Below are positions 15,171-20,978 of a stretch of DNA of 20,978 nucleotides, piece after piece. The position numbers and the translations under genes are program-made. The notes below the pieces were generated by a model. That model saw only the letters and a list, made by a program, of their open reading frames with translations. It had not been told where the DNA came from and made no database searches. The DNA is from a virus. Numbering within the stretch: position 1 is the stretch's first letter; the number at the start of each line of letters is the position of its first letter. The stretch lies in the IMG/VR virus record IMGVR_UViG_3300042936_000278, positions 1 to 20,978 of that record; one strand, 5' to 3'.

Positions 15171-15204
15171 AAAGGCCCCCAATTAATTTTGGGGGCTTTT
15201 CATT
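15171..15204 (+). terminator. Rho-independent terminator after the capsid gene
   Basis: GCCCCCAA (15175-15182) pairs with TTGGGGGC (15189-15196) around a 6-base loop. Flanking AAAG and TTTT extend the stem, and T-rich sequence follows. It lies 24 bases after the capsid stop codon. Confidence 0.9.
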
Positions 15205-15216
15205 TTAATTTTCTAG

Positions 15217-15246
15217 TGCTATAATTTATATACATACCAAAGGAGT
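15217..15246 (+). promoter_or_regulatory. Extended -10 promoter and RBS
   Basis: TGCTATAAT at 15217-15225 is a perfect extended -10, and a weak -35-like TTTTCA lies 17 bases upstream of the hexamer. AAAGGAG at 15239-15245 is the Shine-Dalgarno for the ATG at 15251. The same TGCTATAAT occurs before the chaperone gene. Confidence 0.7.
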
Positions 15247-15250
15247 ATAT

Positions 15251-15649
15251 ATGTCATTTGACACACTTAAGGTCAAGGATCTAAAGACATTAGCAGCAAA
15301 CTTTGCAGTTGATGTCGATGGACTAAAAAATAAAGCAGATGTAATTGCGGCACTTGCAGAAGAGGGAGTTACTTGGTCAGTTTACCAAGGGACACTCAAG
15401 AATATTGAAAGCGCAAAAGAAGATGCAGATGAGATTCTTCCTAGACTGGATCCAAATCAAAAACTTGATGAAGATATGATTCTAGTAAAGATGGACAGAC
15501 CAAATGCTAGATATGATGCCCTAGGCTTCACATTTACAAGAGATCATCCATTTGTAGCAATGAAGCCCGATGTGGCGCAAGAAATTTTTGATAAGGAGGA
15601 AGGGTTTAGACTAGCTACCCCTAGAGAAGTACAGGAGTACTACAACTAA
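15251..15649 (+). CDS. Head protein with SAP/HeH-like N-terminal domain
   Basis: This is a 132-residue protein. Residues about 5-40 (LKVKDLKTLAANFAVDVDGL then KADVIAALAEEGV) form a helix-extended-helix / SAP / Rho-N-like domain, a small fold found in several phage head proteins that bind nucleic acid or capsid. The C-terminal half (DEDMILVKMDRPNARYDALGFTFTRDHPFVAM) is a short beta region that may bind the shell or fit at the head-tail vertex. It is the first gene after the capsid terminator and precedes the connectors, so a head decoration or connector role is likely. Confidence 0.65.
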   Translation: MSFDTLKVKDLKTLAANFAVDVDGLKNKADVIAALAEEGVTWSVYQGTLKNIESAKEDADEILPRLDPNQKLDEDMILVKMDRPNARYDALGFTFTRDHPFVAMKPDVAQEIFDKEEGFRLATPREVQEYYN

Positions 15650-15658
15650 GCCTAACAA

Positions 15659-16642
15659 ATGGCAGAGATATATGTAAACACAAGCACACCTGCAACAACA
15701 AAGATTTATGTAAAGGGTGAGGCTGTAACACTTAGCTCTCCAGTAACTGTCAAAGTTTATGACATAACTGGCGATCCAGTTATATCTCCACCAATTAATT
15801 CAACATCAATACTTACAACTCTTACGGCGGAGCAAAGCGAAGTTGATATAGGGTCATACAAAGTTTATCTACCTATCTCGTACACAGCAAGATCAAGAAA
15901 GTTCAAGTTGGTATGGGAATGGCAATATGAAGGATCTTCTTATTCTAATACAACTATGCTTGATATTGTAACACCTTATGTAGATATACAGGAGGCTGCA
16001 CAAGAAATGGGATTGGGATCAGATTCAAATGATCCAAACCATAAGACATATCAAGAGCTCAAGCTTGCTGAAAGATATGCAAGAAATATAATTGATGGGT
16101 ACACTGGTCAAAAATTTTTCCTACACGATGATTATTTTTCTTCAGTAGGAAATGATTCTGACACTATGCCTCTTACTAAAAAGATAAATAGATTGCATAC
16201 TCTTCACGCAAATGATCAGATCCTTATCGATAATTTAAATGAAGTTAATAACCTAGGCCTTACTATTGATATCACGACAAGCGGCTTTGGATTAAAGGTA
16301 AACATAGCGTCTATTTTAGACAATGATGTTTATATAGCTAACGGAATGGTCCCTCCATCAATTCACGACTCTTCTCCAGATATATTTAGAAGGTCTAAGA
16401 ATTATAAAGTCTACGCTAGATTTGGTTGGGAGTATGTTCCAAATGAGGTTCGTGACGCAGCTGTAGAAATAATGAAGATGTACTTTGCAAAAGATCGTGT
16501 TTGGAAAGACAGATATGTTAAAAAGGTTTCCACAACAGATTGGGACTTTGAATATTCTTCAGAAGCATTTAGTGGAACTGGCTCCTCATATGCAGACAAG
16601 CTACTTGCAGACTATGTAATAACACAAATGGTTCTGGTGTAA
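15659..16642 (+). CDS. Head-tail connector (adaptor)
   Basis: In this 327-residue protein, residues about 1-105 form an Ig-like or beta-sandwich domain (IYVKGEAVTLSSPVTVKVYD). The segment from about 108 onward, VDIQEAAQEMGLG...LKLAERYARNIIDGYTGQKF, is the helical core typical of adaptor proteins (gp15/gp6-like) that attach to the portal ring. A beta insertion and a final helical part with EVRDAAVEIMKMYFAKDRV follow. The N-terminal extension appears in other long-tailed actinophages (recollection). It begins nine bases after the previous stop without a clear Shine-Dalgarno, and its stop overlaps the next ATG (TAATG). Confidence 0.75.
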   Translation: MAEIYVNTSTPATTKIYVKGEAVTLSSPVTVKVYDITGDPVISPPINSTSILTTLTAEQSEVDIGSYKVYLPISYTARSRKFKLVWEWQYEGSSYSNTTMLDIVTPYVDIQEAAQEMGLGSDSNDPNHKTYQELKLAERYARNIIDGYTGQKFFLHDDYFSSVGNDSDTMPLTKKINRLHTLHANDQILIDNLNEVNNLGLTIDITTSGFGLKVNIASILDNDVYIANGMVPPSIHDSSPDIFRRSKNYKVYARFGWEYVPNEVRDAAVEIMKMYFAKDRVWKDRYVKKVSTTDWDFEYSSEAFSGTGSSYADKLLADYVITQMVLV

Positions 16643-17067
16643 TGTTTGATTTAGTAGACGGCCTCATGACAATGAAGATGGACGTATATCGACAAACTGA
16701 GCAGCAGGATAAAGATACTGGTGCAATGATAAGAGAGTTTTCTTTTATAAAAACAATTGATTGCTATGCTAGAGGAGTAATTACCGAAAGCAGAAATAGG
16801 TCTAACGATAGTCAGAAGTTTTCAAATAAGTATTCAAATAACCAGTATATTGAGGCTAGAACATCTGACAGATTAACTGCAAGAGATAAAGTTAAAAACA
16901 TTAGGGATGTAAATGGAAAGCCTATCTGGTATGAGTTAAACTATCCAAGCGATACAGATACAGTTTTTGATGTTGTTGGAACTACACCAATATCAGATCC
17001 ATTTGGAAATGTTGTAGGATATAACTCTTCATTGCAAAGAGCGGAGAATCAGCAAATTGGCGTCTGA
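16642..17067 (+). CDS. Head-tail stopper-like connector
   Basis: This 141-residue, mostly beta protein contains MKMDVYRQTEQQDKDTGAM, then YIEARTSDRLTARDKVKNIRD and FDVVGTTPISDPFGNVVGYN. Size, beta content and position after the adaptor match head-tail stopper (gp16/gpFII-type) proteins. These close the portal channel after packaging and receive the tail. The layout DxYRQTxxxD...xYARGVI recalls that family. The assignment is mainly by order and fold guess; residue-level homology is not certain. The start overlaps the upstream TAA by one base. Confidence 0.6.
   Translation: MFDLVDGLMTMKMDVYRQTEQQDKDTGAMIREFSFIKTIDCYARGVITESRNRSNDSQKFSNKYSNNQYIEARTSDRLTARDKVKNIRDVNGKPIWYELNYPSDTDTVFDVVGTTPISDPFGNVVGYNSSLQRAENQQIGV
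17042..17059 (+). promoter_or_regulatory. Shine-Dalgarno supporting a TTG start
   Basis: GGAG at 17042-17045, inside the upstream gene, precedes a TTG at 17057 by 11 bases. The next in-frame ATG is at 17108 without an obvious Shine-Dalgarno. The TTG start gives the short overlap usual in this operon. Confidence 0.5.
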
Positions 17068-17848
17068 AATTTTAGCGATTAAAGCAGCAAGCGGATTAGT
17101 TAATTTAATGACTAATAAGCCAGTAAGTGGTGCAATAAAAGATAGTACAGTTGCACAAATATCTGCTGCATTGTTCTATAAAACAAATGTAATGGCTAAA
17201 CTAGCTGCTAATCCGCAATTCCAATCAGCATTTAGAAGTGTAATATTTGATCAGGTTCAGATCGACTTTGCAGACTATATAGACGCAAAAGCAAGAACAT
17301 CTCCAAAATCTTTTCACCATGTTTACGAATGGGGAAGAGTAGGAGATAGCGAGGCAAGACTATTTAAATTAAATAAGCTTCCTGCAGATGGACTATCATT
17401 AAAAATTAATTACGAACTAACTGACTCAAAGTCTTTTGTACCATCTGAAAACTCTAACAATAAACACGTCTTTGTAAAAAAAGCTTCTGTTATGGAAGAG
17501 GGAAAGACTGTAGTCATAAGGCCAAGATTTTCTGAAAGGCTGGTATTTGATGTAGACGGATACACAATATTTATGCCAAAAGGCGAATCCGTTACTGTTA
17601 GAAAACCAGGAGGGGCGGCAACCAAAAACGCCTTCTTTGCACAGTATAGATATTTCTTTACTGGACAGCTAGTCAATATGTCTATAAAAAAATCTGGATT
17701 CCAGAGATTATTTAATTCATCATTGTCTAGAGCGCTAGGTGTACCAGCACAAGTTAAATCAGTTAAATATAGTTTCTCGGCAAATCAATTAGCAAGTGAA
17801 GCCGAGGCCGCTACATCAGCAGCTTTTGCGAGGTTAGCACATGGCTAA
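17057..17848 (+). CDS. Neck / tail completion protein
   Basis: This 263-residue protein is started at a TTG, overlapping the upstream gene by 11 bases; a shorter form from the ATG at 17108 is possible. The N-terminus is helical (KAASGLVNLMTNKPVSG) and the centre is beta (SFHHVYEWGRVGDSEARLF...VVIRPRFSERLVFDVDGYTIFMP). The segment FHHVYEWGRVG is typical of neck-zone minor proteins in actinophages and some Gram-positive phages (HK97 gp10-like role, inferred). The context between stopper and terminator genes fits a tail completion component. It overlaps the next gene by eight bases. Confidence 0.55.
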   Translation: MASEILAIKAASGLVNLMTNKPVSGAIKDSTVAQISAALFYKTNVMAKLAANPQFQSAFRSVIFDQVQIDFADYIDAKARTSPKSFHHVYEWGRVGDSEARLFKLNKLPADGLSLKINYELTDSKSFVPSENSNNKHVFVKKASVMEEGKTVVIRPRFSERLVFDVDGYTIFMPKGESVTVRKPGGAATKNAFFAQYRYFFTGQLVNMSIKKSGFQRLFNSSLSRALGVPAQVKSVKYSFSANQLASEAEAATSAAFARLAHG

Positions 17849-18350
17849 TTATAAATTAGATGCAATGTTTGAAATAAGAAAGTTCCTGTGGAGCAGACTT
17901 ACAGCACTTAATATATTCAATCAAGAAGACTACTATTCAGACAATCTAAATGAGACACTTGTCCCAATTGTTCCAGTCCAGCAACAGCCAGAGATGAATC
18001 AGTTCTTGAGCGGAAAGAAGCACATAGTTTACGACAAGATAGGAATGTCTTATGAGAACAACTGGATGATATGCTGCGAACAGATTCTATTAACCCTATA
18101 TTCACCAGATCTCCTTGATATTGTTGAGATAAGAAACTTCCTAACTGATGAGTTTAGAAGAATGGATGAGTCTGCAAGGGATGTCAATAAATGGGCGGGG
18201 TTATCAGATAAATTCAAGTTCCATAGTATCCACATAGCAGACATATCATCTACAGCCCCATCAGAAGAAATCCAAGGATTCTATGCTGCAGATGTAATAT
18301 TAGAGGTCAAATATTCAAGAATAACAAATGGCCAGGGCAGGTTTGCCTAG
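17841..18350 (+). CDS. Tail terminator-like protein
   Basis: This is a 169-residue alpha/beta protein. Its order of conserved parts, IRKFLWSRL, then MICCEQILLTLYSPDLLDIVEIRNFLTDEFRRMDE, then FHSIHIADISSTAP and a closing VILEVKYSRI strand, fits tail terminator proteins (gpU/gp17-like). These cap the tail tube and set its end. The position just before the tail tube gene is the usual one. The start overlaps the upstream gene by eight bases, with GAGG in the upstream coding sequence as Shine-Dalgarno. After it comes a promoter-like element and a leader of about 90 bases. Confidence 0.65.
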   Translation: MANYKLDAMFEIRKFLWSRLTALNIFNQEDYYSDNLNETLVPIVPVQQQPEMNQFLSGKKHIVYDKIGMSYENNWMICCEQILLTLYSPDLLDIVEIRNFLTDEFRRMDESARDVNKWAGLSDKFKFHSIHIADISSTAPSEEIQGFYAADVILEVKYSRITNGQGRFA

Positions 18351-18365
18351 TTTGCCTTTTATAAT
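18351..18365 (+). promoter_or_regulatory. Putative -10 box for the tail tube gene
   Basis: TATAAT at 18360-18365 follows CCTTT. No clear -35 or TG extension is present. It would give a leader of roughly 80 bases before the ATG at 18454, which carries a strong Shine-Dalgarno (AGGAGG at 18439-18444). Confidence 0.45.
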
Positions 18366-18423
18366 ATAGTAGAGTAAAATTAGAACAGAGGAAAGGGCCT
18401 AGCCAGCCAAAATATATATATTA

Positions 18424-18437
18424 ATTTCATATGAAAT
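18424..18437. promoter_or_regulatory. 14-bp perfect palindrome beside the tail tube RBS
   Basis: ATTTCATATGAAAT is a perfect palindrome ending one base before the AGGAGG of the tail tube gene. It could be a protein-binding operator or, in RNA, a small hairpin next to the ribosome site. AT-rich palindromes also arise by chance. Confidence 0.4.
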
Positions 18438-18453
18438 CAGGAGGCAATACATC

Positions 18454-19233
18454 ATGGCACAAAAAGTCGGTAATGAGAAGAATATTCTCGTAGGAGCTTC
18501 ACCGCTATTCCTGTCTGTAGACGATTCTACAACTCCAGGATACGACAATAGCATGGAAGCAGGTTTAACAAATGCTGGAACAGCAGCAACAGGAACTGGA
18601 GCAGCAAGAGTTGCACCATCCACACTAGTACCAATTTTTGCATCAGGAGTATCTTATACAGATACTTTAAATGCAGCAACACCAGATAAAGCAGGTGGAG
18701 TACTGGCAGCAGCATATCGTAACGTAGGTTACACAAACAATGGTCTTCAGATCAGCTATCAGCCAACATACGACTCAGTAACTGTTGACCAGTTGCTAGA
18801 TACAGCTAAGCTATTTAAGTCTGCTATGCAGGTTCAAATTTCTACAGAAATGGCAGAAGGTACTCTAGAGAACGTTCTTGCAGTATTTGGTCAGAAGTCA
18901 AGCACATTGACAGAAAAAAAGGGTGGAACACCAGAAGCAGTTCTAACAGGACTAGCAGCAGAAGATCACCTTGGCTTAGAAGCAGGTGCACTTGGTTCAG
19001 CTCCAACAGAGCGTCAACTAATTGCAGTCGGACAAGCCCCAACATCAGAGGCAACTGCAGCTGAGCGTGTATATTATGCACGTCGTGTTTTGTCTGTTGA
19101 GCAGTCACAGTTCTCTTTGGCTCGTACAGCAGCAACAACATTTCCAGTAACATTCCGTCTTCTACCATCAGGTGAGCAAGATCACATAGGTTCAGAATAC
19201 GGTAAGATTATTGACCGAGTACTAAAAGTTTAA
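18454..19233 (+). CDS. Major tail tube protein
   Basis: This 259-residue protein polymerises into the tail tube. It lies between terminator and chaperone genes, has its own promoter region and a strong Shine-Dalgarno, and is followed by a strong hairpin, the normal signs of an abundant structural product. Recognisable parts are an N-terminal VGNEKNILVGASPLFLSVDD strand, QISYQPTYDSVTVDQLLDTAK, and a closing FRLLPSGEQDHIGSEYGKI region. Eight of nine Arg codons are CGN, again unlike the oxygenases. Tube proteins are poorly conserved, so the call leans on order and composition. Confidence 0.85.
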   Translation: MAQKVGNEKNILVGASPLFLSVDDSTTPGYDNSMEAGLTNAGTAATGTGAARVAPSTLVPIFASGVSYTDTLNAATPDKAGGVLAAAYRNVGYTNNGLQISYQPTYDSVTVDQLLDTAKLFKSAMQVQISTEMAEGTLENVLAVFGQKSSTLTEKKGGTPEAVLTGLAAEDHLGLEAGALGSAPTERQLIAVGQAPTSEATAAERVYYARRVLSVEQSQFSLARTAATTFPVTFRLLPSGEQDHIGSEYGKIIDRVLKV

Positions 19234-19252
19234 TTATATTAATAATTAATAT

Positions 19253-19280
19253 CAAAGCCCCCAAGAAATTGGGGGCTTTG
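19253..19280 (+). terminator. Perfect 12-bp hairpin after the tail tube gene
   Basis: CAAAGCCCCCAA (19253-19264) and TTGGGGGCTTTG (19269-19280) pair perfectly around a GAAA tetraloop. A CTGTTGTACCCTT stretch follows, with no long T run. The stem core is the same as in the terminator after the capsid gene. Confidence 0.85.
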
Positions 19281-19283
19281 CTG

Positions 19284-19340
19284 TTGTACCCTTATAATGA
19301 TTATGCTATAATAATTTAGACGATCCTTAAGGAGGATACA
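19284..19340 (+). promoter_or_regulatory. Extended -10 promoter and RBS for the chaperone operon
   Basis: TGCTATAAT at 19304-19312 is a perfect extended -10, with TTGTAC (19284-19289) 17 bases upstream of TATAAT. A second TATAAT at 19293-19298 overlaps. AAGGAGG at 19329-19335 serves the ATG at 19341. Confidence 0.7.
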
Positions 19341-19673
19341 ATGGCAACAACAGTATATGACGTAGAAGAGATTGAACTACAAAGCGGAGCTAAAGTAAAG
19401 CTCAAGCCATTATCAATCAAGCAACTGCGTAAGTTTATGGAAGTAATTAAGAAAGTACAAGATGCAGAAGACGAAGCTGCCACACTTGGAATTTTAGTTG
19501 AAGCATGTGGAGTAGCAATTGAAACTCAACTTCCTGATCTTGTTAAAGATATAGATAAGCTTGAAGAAGCATTAGACGTTCCAACAATTAACCGCATCCT
19601 TGAAGTTTGCGGAGGAATTAAGATGGACGACCCAAACCTGATAGCGGCAGCAGTACTGGCTGGTCAGAACTAG
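19341..19673 (+). CDS. Tail assembly chaperone (G-like)
   Basis: This 110-residue protein is the unshifted product. A beta N-terminus (YDVEEIELQSGAKVKLKPLS) is followed by helices (IKQLRKFMEVIKKVQDAED) and a region of acidic helices (DIDKLEEALDVPTINRIL). It corresponds to gpG of lambda or the first chaperone of other siphoviruses, which binds the tape measure protein while the tube assembles around it. A fraction of ribosomes should shift at the CCCAAAC near the end to make the longer fusion. Position between tail tube and tape measure genes makes this call firm. Confidence 0.88.
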   Translation: MATTVYDVEEIELQSGAKVKLKPLSIKQLRKFMEVIKKVQDAEDEAATLGILVEACGVAIETQLPDLVKDIDKLEEALDVPTINRILEVCGGIKMDDPNLIAAAVLAGQN

Positions 19674-20008
19674 ATTTAGCCGCTTTAGAAGGCCAAGTTT
19701 TTCTTCTGGGACACTGGAAGAATTACGAAGAGCTAGAAGAAAATTTATCGATGCCAGAGTTGGTTCAAACCATAACAGCGATAAACCTAAAAGAGCACAA
19801 CCAAAGAAAGTTTGCAGCATCACTAAAAGGAATACAATTAGATGATGATGTGGAAGAAGAAAAAAAAGGTTCTACCTTTGAAGATATCCAAAGAAGAGCA
19901 CTTGGTATAACAGCATCAGCAGATGATGTTGTTGGATTACAAGGGACATTCGCAGCACAAGCTGGATTTGGAATTGGCGCAGGGTTAGGATATTCTAGGA
20001 GTAATTAA
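19341..20008 (+). CDS. Tail assembly chaperone fusion (GT-like) by -1 frameshift
   Basis: After slippage at CCCAAAC the frame changes to the -1 frame, which stays open to a TAA at 20006-20008. It gives 222 residues: 99 from the zero frame and 123 from the -1 frame. The extension reads LEGQVFLLGHWKNYEELEEN, then LSMPELVQTITAINLKEH and RKFAASLKGIQLDDD, the pattern of the second chaperone of actinophages. The -1 frame has an ATG at 19751, but it lies inside this conserved segment and has no good Shine-Dalgarno, so it is not a separate gene. The TAA overlaps the tape measure ATG. Confidence 0.85.
19631..19637 (+). other. Slippery heptamer CCCAAAC
   Basis: C CCA AAC fits the X XXY YYZ rule in the zero frame, with codons CCA and AAC at 19632 and 19635. 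The zero-frame stop lies 33 bases downstream (19671). A stimulatory structure was not convincingly seen by eye. Confidence 0.85.
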
Positions 20009-20978
20009 TGGCTGACGAACAAATTGTAACCAGTATAGTCGCCAAAGCCGACTTGTCTAGCCTTGTGTCTGAAGTACACAGGGCTAGTGCTAGTCTCCAG
20101 CAACTACAAAGAGAACTCCTTGCATCAAACAAAGCAATATCTTCTTCAACAAAGTTAGCAAACAATTTATTTAGAGATACATTAACTGGAAGCGGGCAGT
20201 TCTCTAGCCACTTTGTAAACCTTAATTCTGATGTAGATAAATTTGGTAAAAACTTAGATGCTGGTAGACTAAAGCTTAAGAACTATTTCCAAACATTTAG
20301 AGAGCACTCTACAACTCAAAAGGGTATGATCAGGGAGCTTGCCAAAGAACAGGTAATGCTTCAAAATTCAGTACTGCAACCTCTGGGCAGAAATGCTCAA
20401 GGTTTAATGCAATACAATGTAATGATTCCTAGAGGCTTAGATGCAATAGCAAATAGCGGAAAATTAGCTCGCATGGAAATGCAGATTATGAATCGTGCAT
20501 TATCTGAAGGAGCAGGGTCTTTAATTAACTGGGGTAAAAATACTCAGTGGGCAGGTAGACAGCTTACAGTAGGACTCACAGTTCCCCTCACTATGTTTGG
20601 GGCGGCAGCTGGAAAAGCATTTAGAGAAGCAGACGCAGAGCTTGTAAGATTAACAAAAGTTTATGGCGGTCTTGCAGCTACATCCGCTTCAGATTTAAGA
20701 GCAATTAGAGAAGAAGTTGTTGAAACAGCAAAAGTTTTATCCAAGACAATGGGTGCATCTTTTAAAGAAACTATTGCGCTAGGTGCTGATATCGCGGCAA
20801 CAGGACAAACTGGTGACGAGCTTCTTGGATCAATTGCAGAAACAACAAGACTAGCAATACTCGGTGAAGTTGATAGACAAGATGCAATGAAAGCAACTCT
20901 ATCAATTCAAACAGCTTTTAAGCAAAATACAGAACAGCTAACAGAATCAATTAACTTTCTTAACGCAGTTGAAAACCA
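20008..20978 (+). CDS. Tape measure protein, N-terminal part (runs off the window)
   Basis: The ATG at 20008 shares its A with the upstream TAA. The frame stays open to the window end, giving 323 residues. It starts with a coiled-coil-like region (MADEQIVTSIVAKADLSSLV) followed by helices. A core GRQLTVGLTVPLTMFGAAAG with ADAELVRLTKVYGGL, then KTMGASFKETIALGADIAAT, matches TP901-type phage tape measure proteins. The protein spans the tail lumen, sets its length and, in many phages, carries a late lytic domain beyond the part visible here. It is the substrate of the two chaperones upstream. Confidence 0.93.
   Translation, partial: MADEQIVTSIVAKADLSSLVSEVHRASASLQQLQRELLASNKAISSSTKLANNLFRDTLTGSGQFSSHFVNLNSDVDKFGKNLDAGRLKLKNYFQTFREHSTTQKGMIRELAKEQVMLQNSVLQPLGRNAQGLMQYNVMIPRGLDAIANSGKLARMEMQIMNRALSEGAGSLINWGKNTQWAGRQLTVGLTVPLTMFGAAAGKAFREADAELVRLTKVYGGLAATSASDLRAIREEVVETAKVLSKTMGASFKETIALGADIAATGQTGDELLGSIAETTRLAILGEVDRQDAMKATLSIQTAFKQNTEQLTESINFLNAVEN

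Noticed and set aside
18331-18358. Hairpin after the tail terminator gene (GGCA/TGCC)
   Set aside because: The stem is only four base pairs; the repeated TTTGCCT is direct, not inverted.
18527-19168. Leu-rich - strand frames opposite the tail tube gene
   Set aside because: They arise from GCA/ACA-type codons read in reverse; the + gene has a ribosome site and the right context.
19751-20008. Separate gene starting at the ATG at 19751
   Set aside because: The conserved chaperone segment begins well upstream in the same frame, no good Shine-Dalgarno precedes the ATG, and a canonical slippery site explains its expression.
1-20978. tRNA genes, integrase, attachment sites or insertion sequences
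   Set aside because: No cloverleaf, recombinase motif or terminal inverted repeats were seen by eye.

Overview
This window is the late structural region of an AT-rich, long-tailed double-stranded DNA phage (siphovirus type). Every supported gene is on the + strand and almost all are tightly packed or overlapping. The head genes are HK97-like: a PBSX-type portal, a protease with a scaffold tail, and a major capsid protein. The tail genes include tail assembly chaperones made through a -1 frameshift, followed by a tape measure protein. An actinobacterial host is my inference. It rests on three genes that look leaderless (a -10 box 6-9 bases before the ATG and no Shine-Dalgarno) and on a chaperone extension that resembles those of actinophages. 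The 2-oxoglutarate oxygenases and two cyanophage-like proteins suggest an aquatic environment.

Layout. 1-1635: the end of a tail fibre gene, then a fibronectin-III protein carrying 30 copies of a four-residue Pro-Pro-(His/Phe/Tyr)-Phe repeat and a cysteine-rich tip. 1646-1671: a strong hairpin. 1690-8940: an operon-like accessory cassette with a virion-like protein, a small zinc-ribbon-like protein, two related proteins resembling DUF6065, six complete 2OG-Fe(II) oxygenases and a seventh member that has lost its iron ligands. 8967-10727: a lectin-like (LamG) protein. 10791-15150: a small unknown protein, portal, protease-scaffold and major capsid protein, ending in a terminator. 15251-18350: head-tail connector genes. 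18454-19233: tail tube protein and terminator. 19341-20978: chaperones and the start of the tape measure gene.

How it works together. The right half builds the capsid and tail. Three mechanisms appear to control product levels: an in-frame internal start that would give a separate scaffold protein, a CCCAAAC slippery site giving a 222-residue chaperone fusion, and reused extended -10 promoters (TGnTAnAAT) before the modules. The left half is the adhesion and decoration part.

The most interesting possibility is that the prolyl-hydroxylase-like oxygenases act on the proline-rich fibre encoded just upstream, so that this is a phage-encoded system for hydroxylating the virion surface. This is inference. 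The sequence shows only the proximity, the intact catalytic residues and a plausible substrate. No terminase, integrase, lysis, replication, tRNA or CRISPR gene was found in the window.
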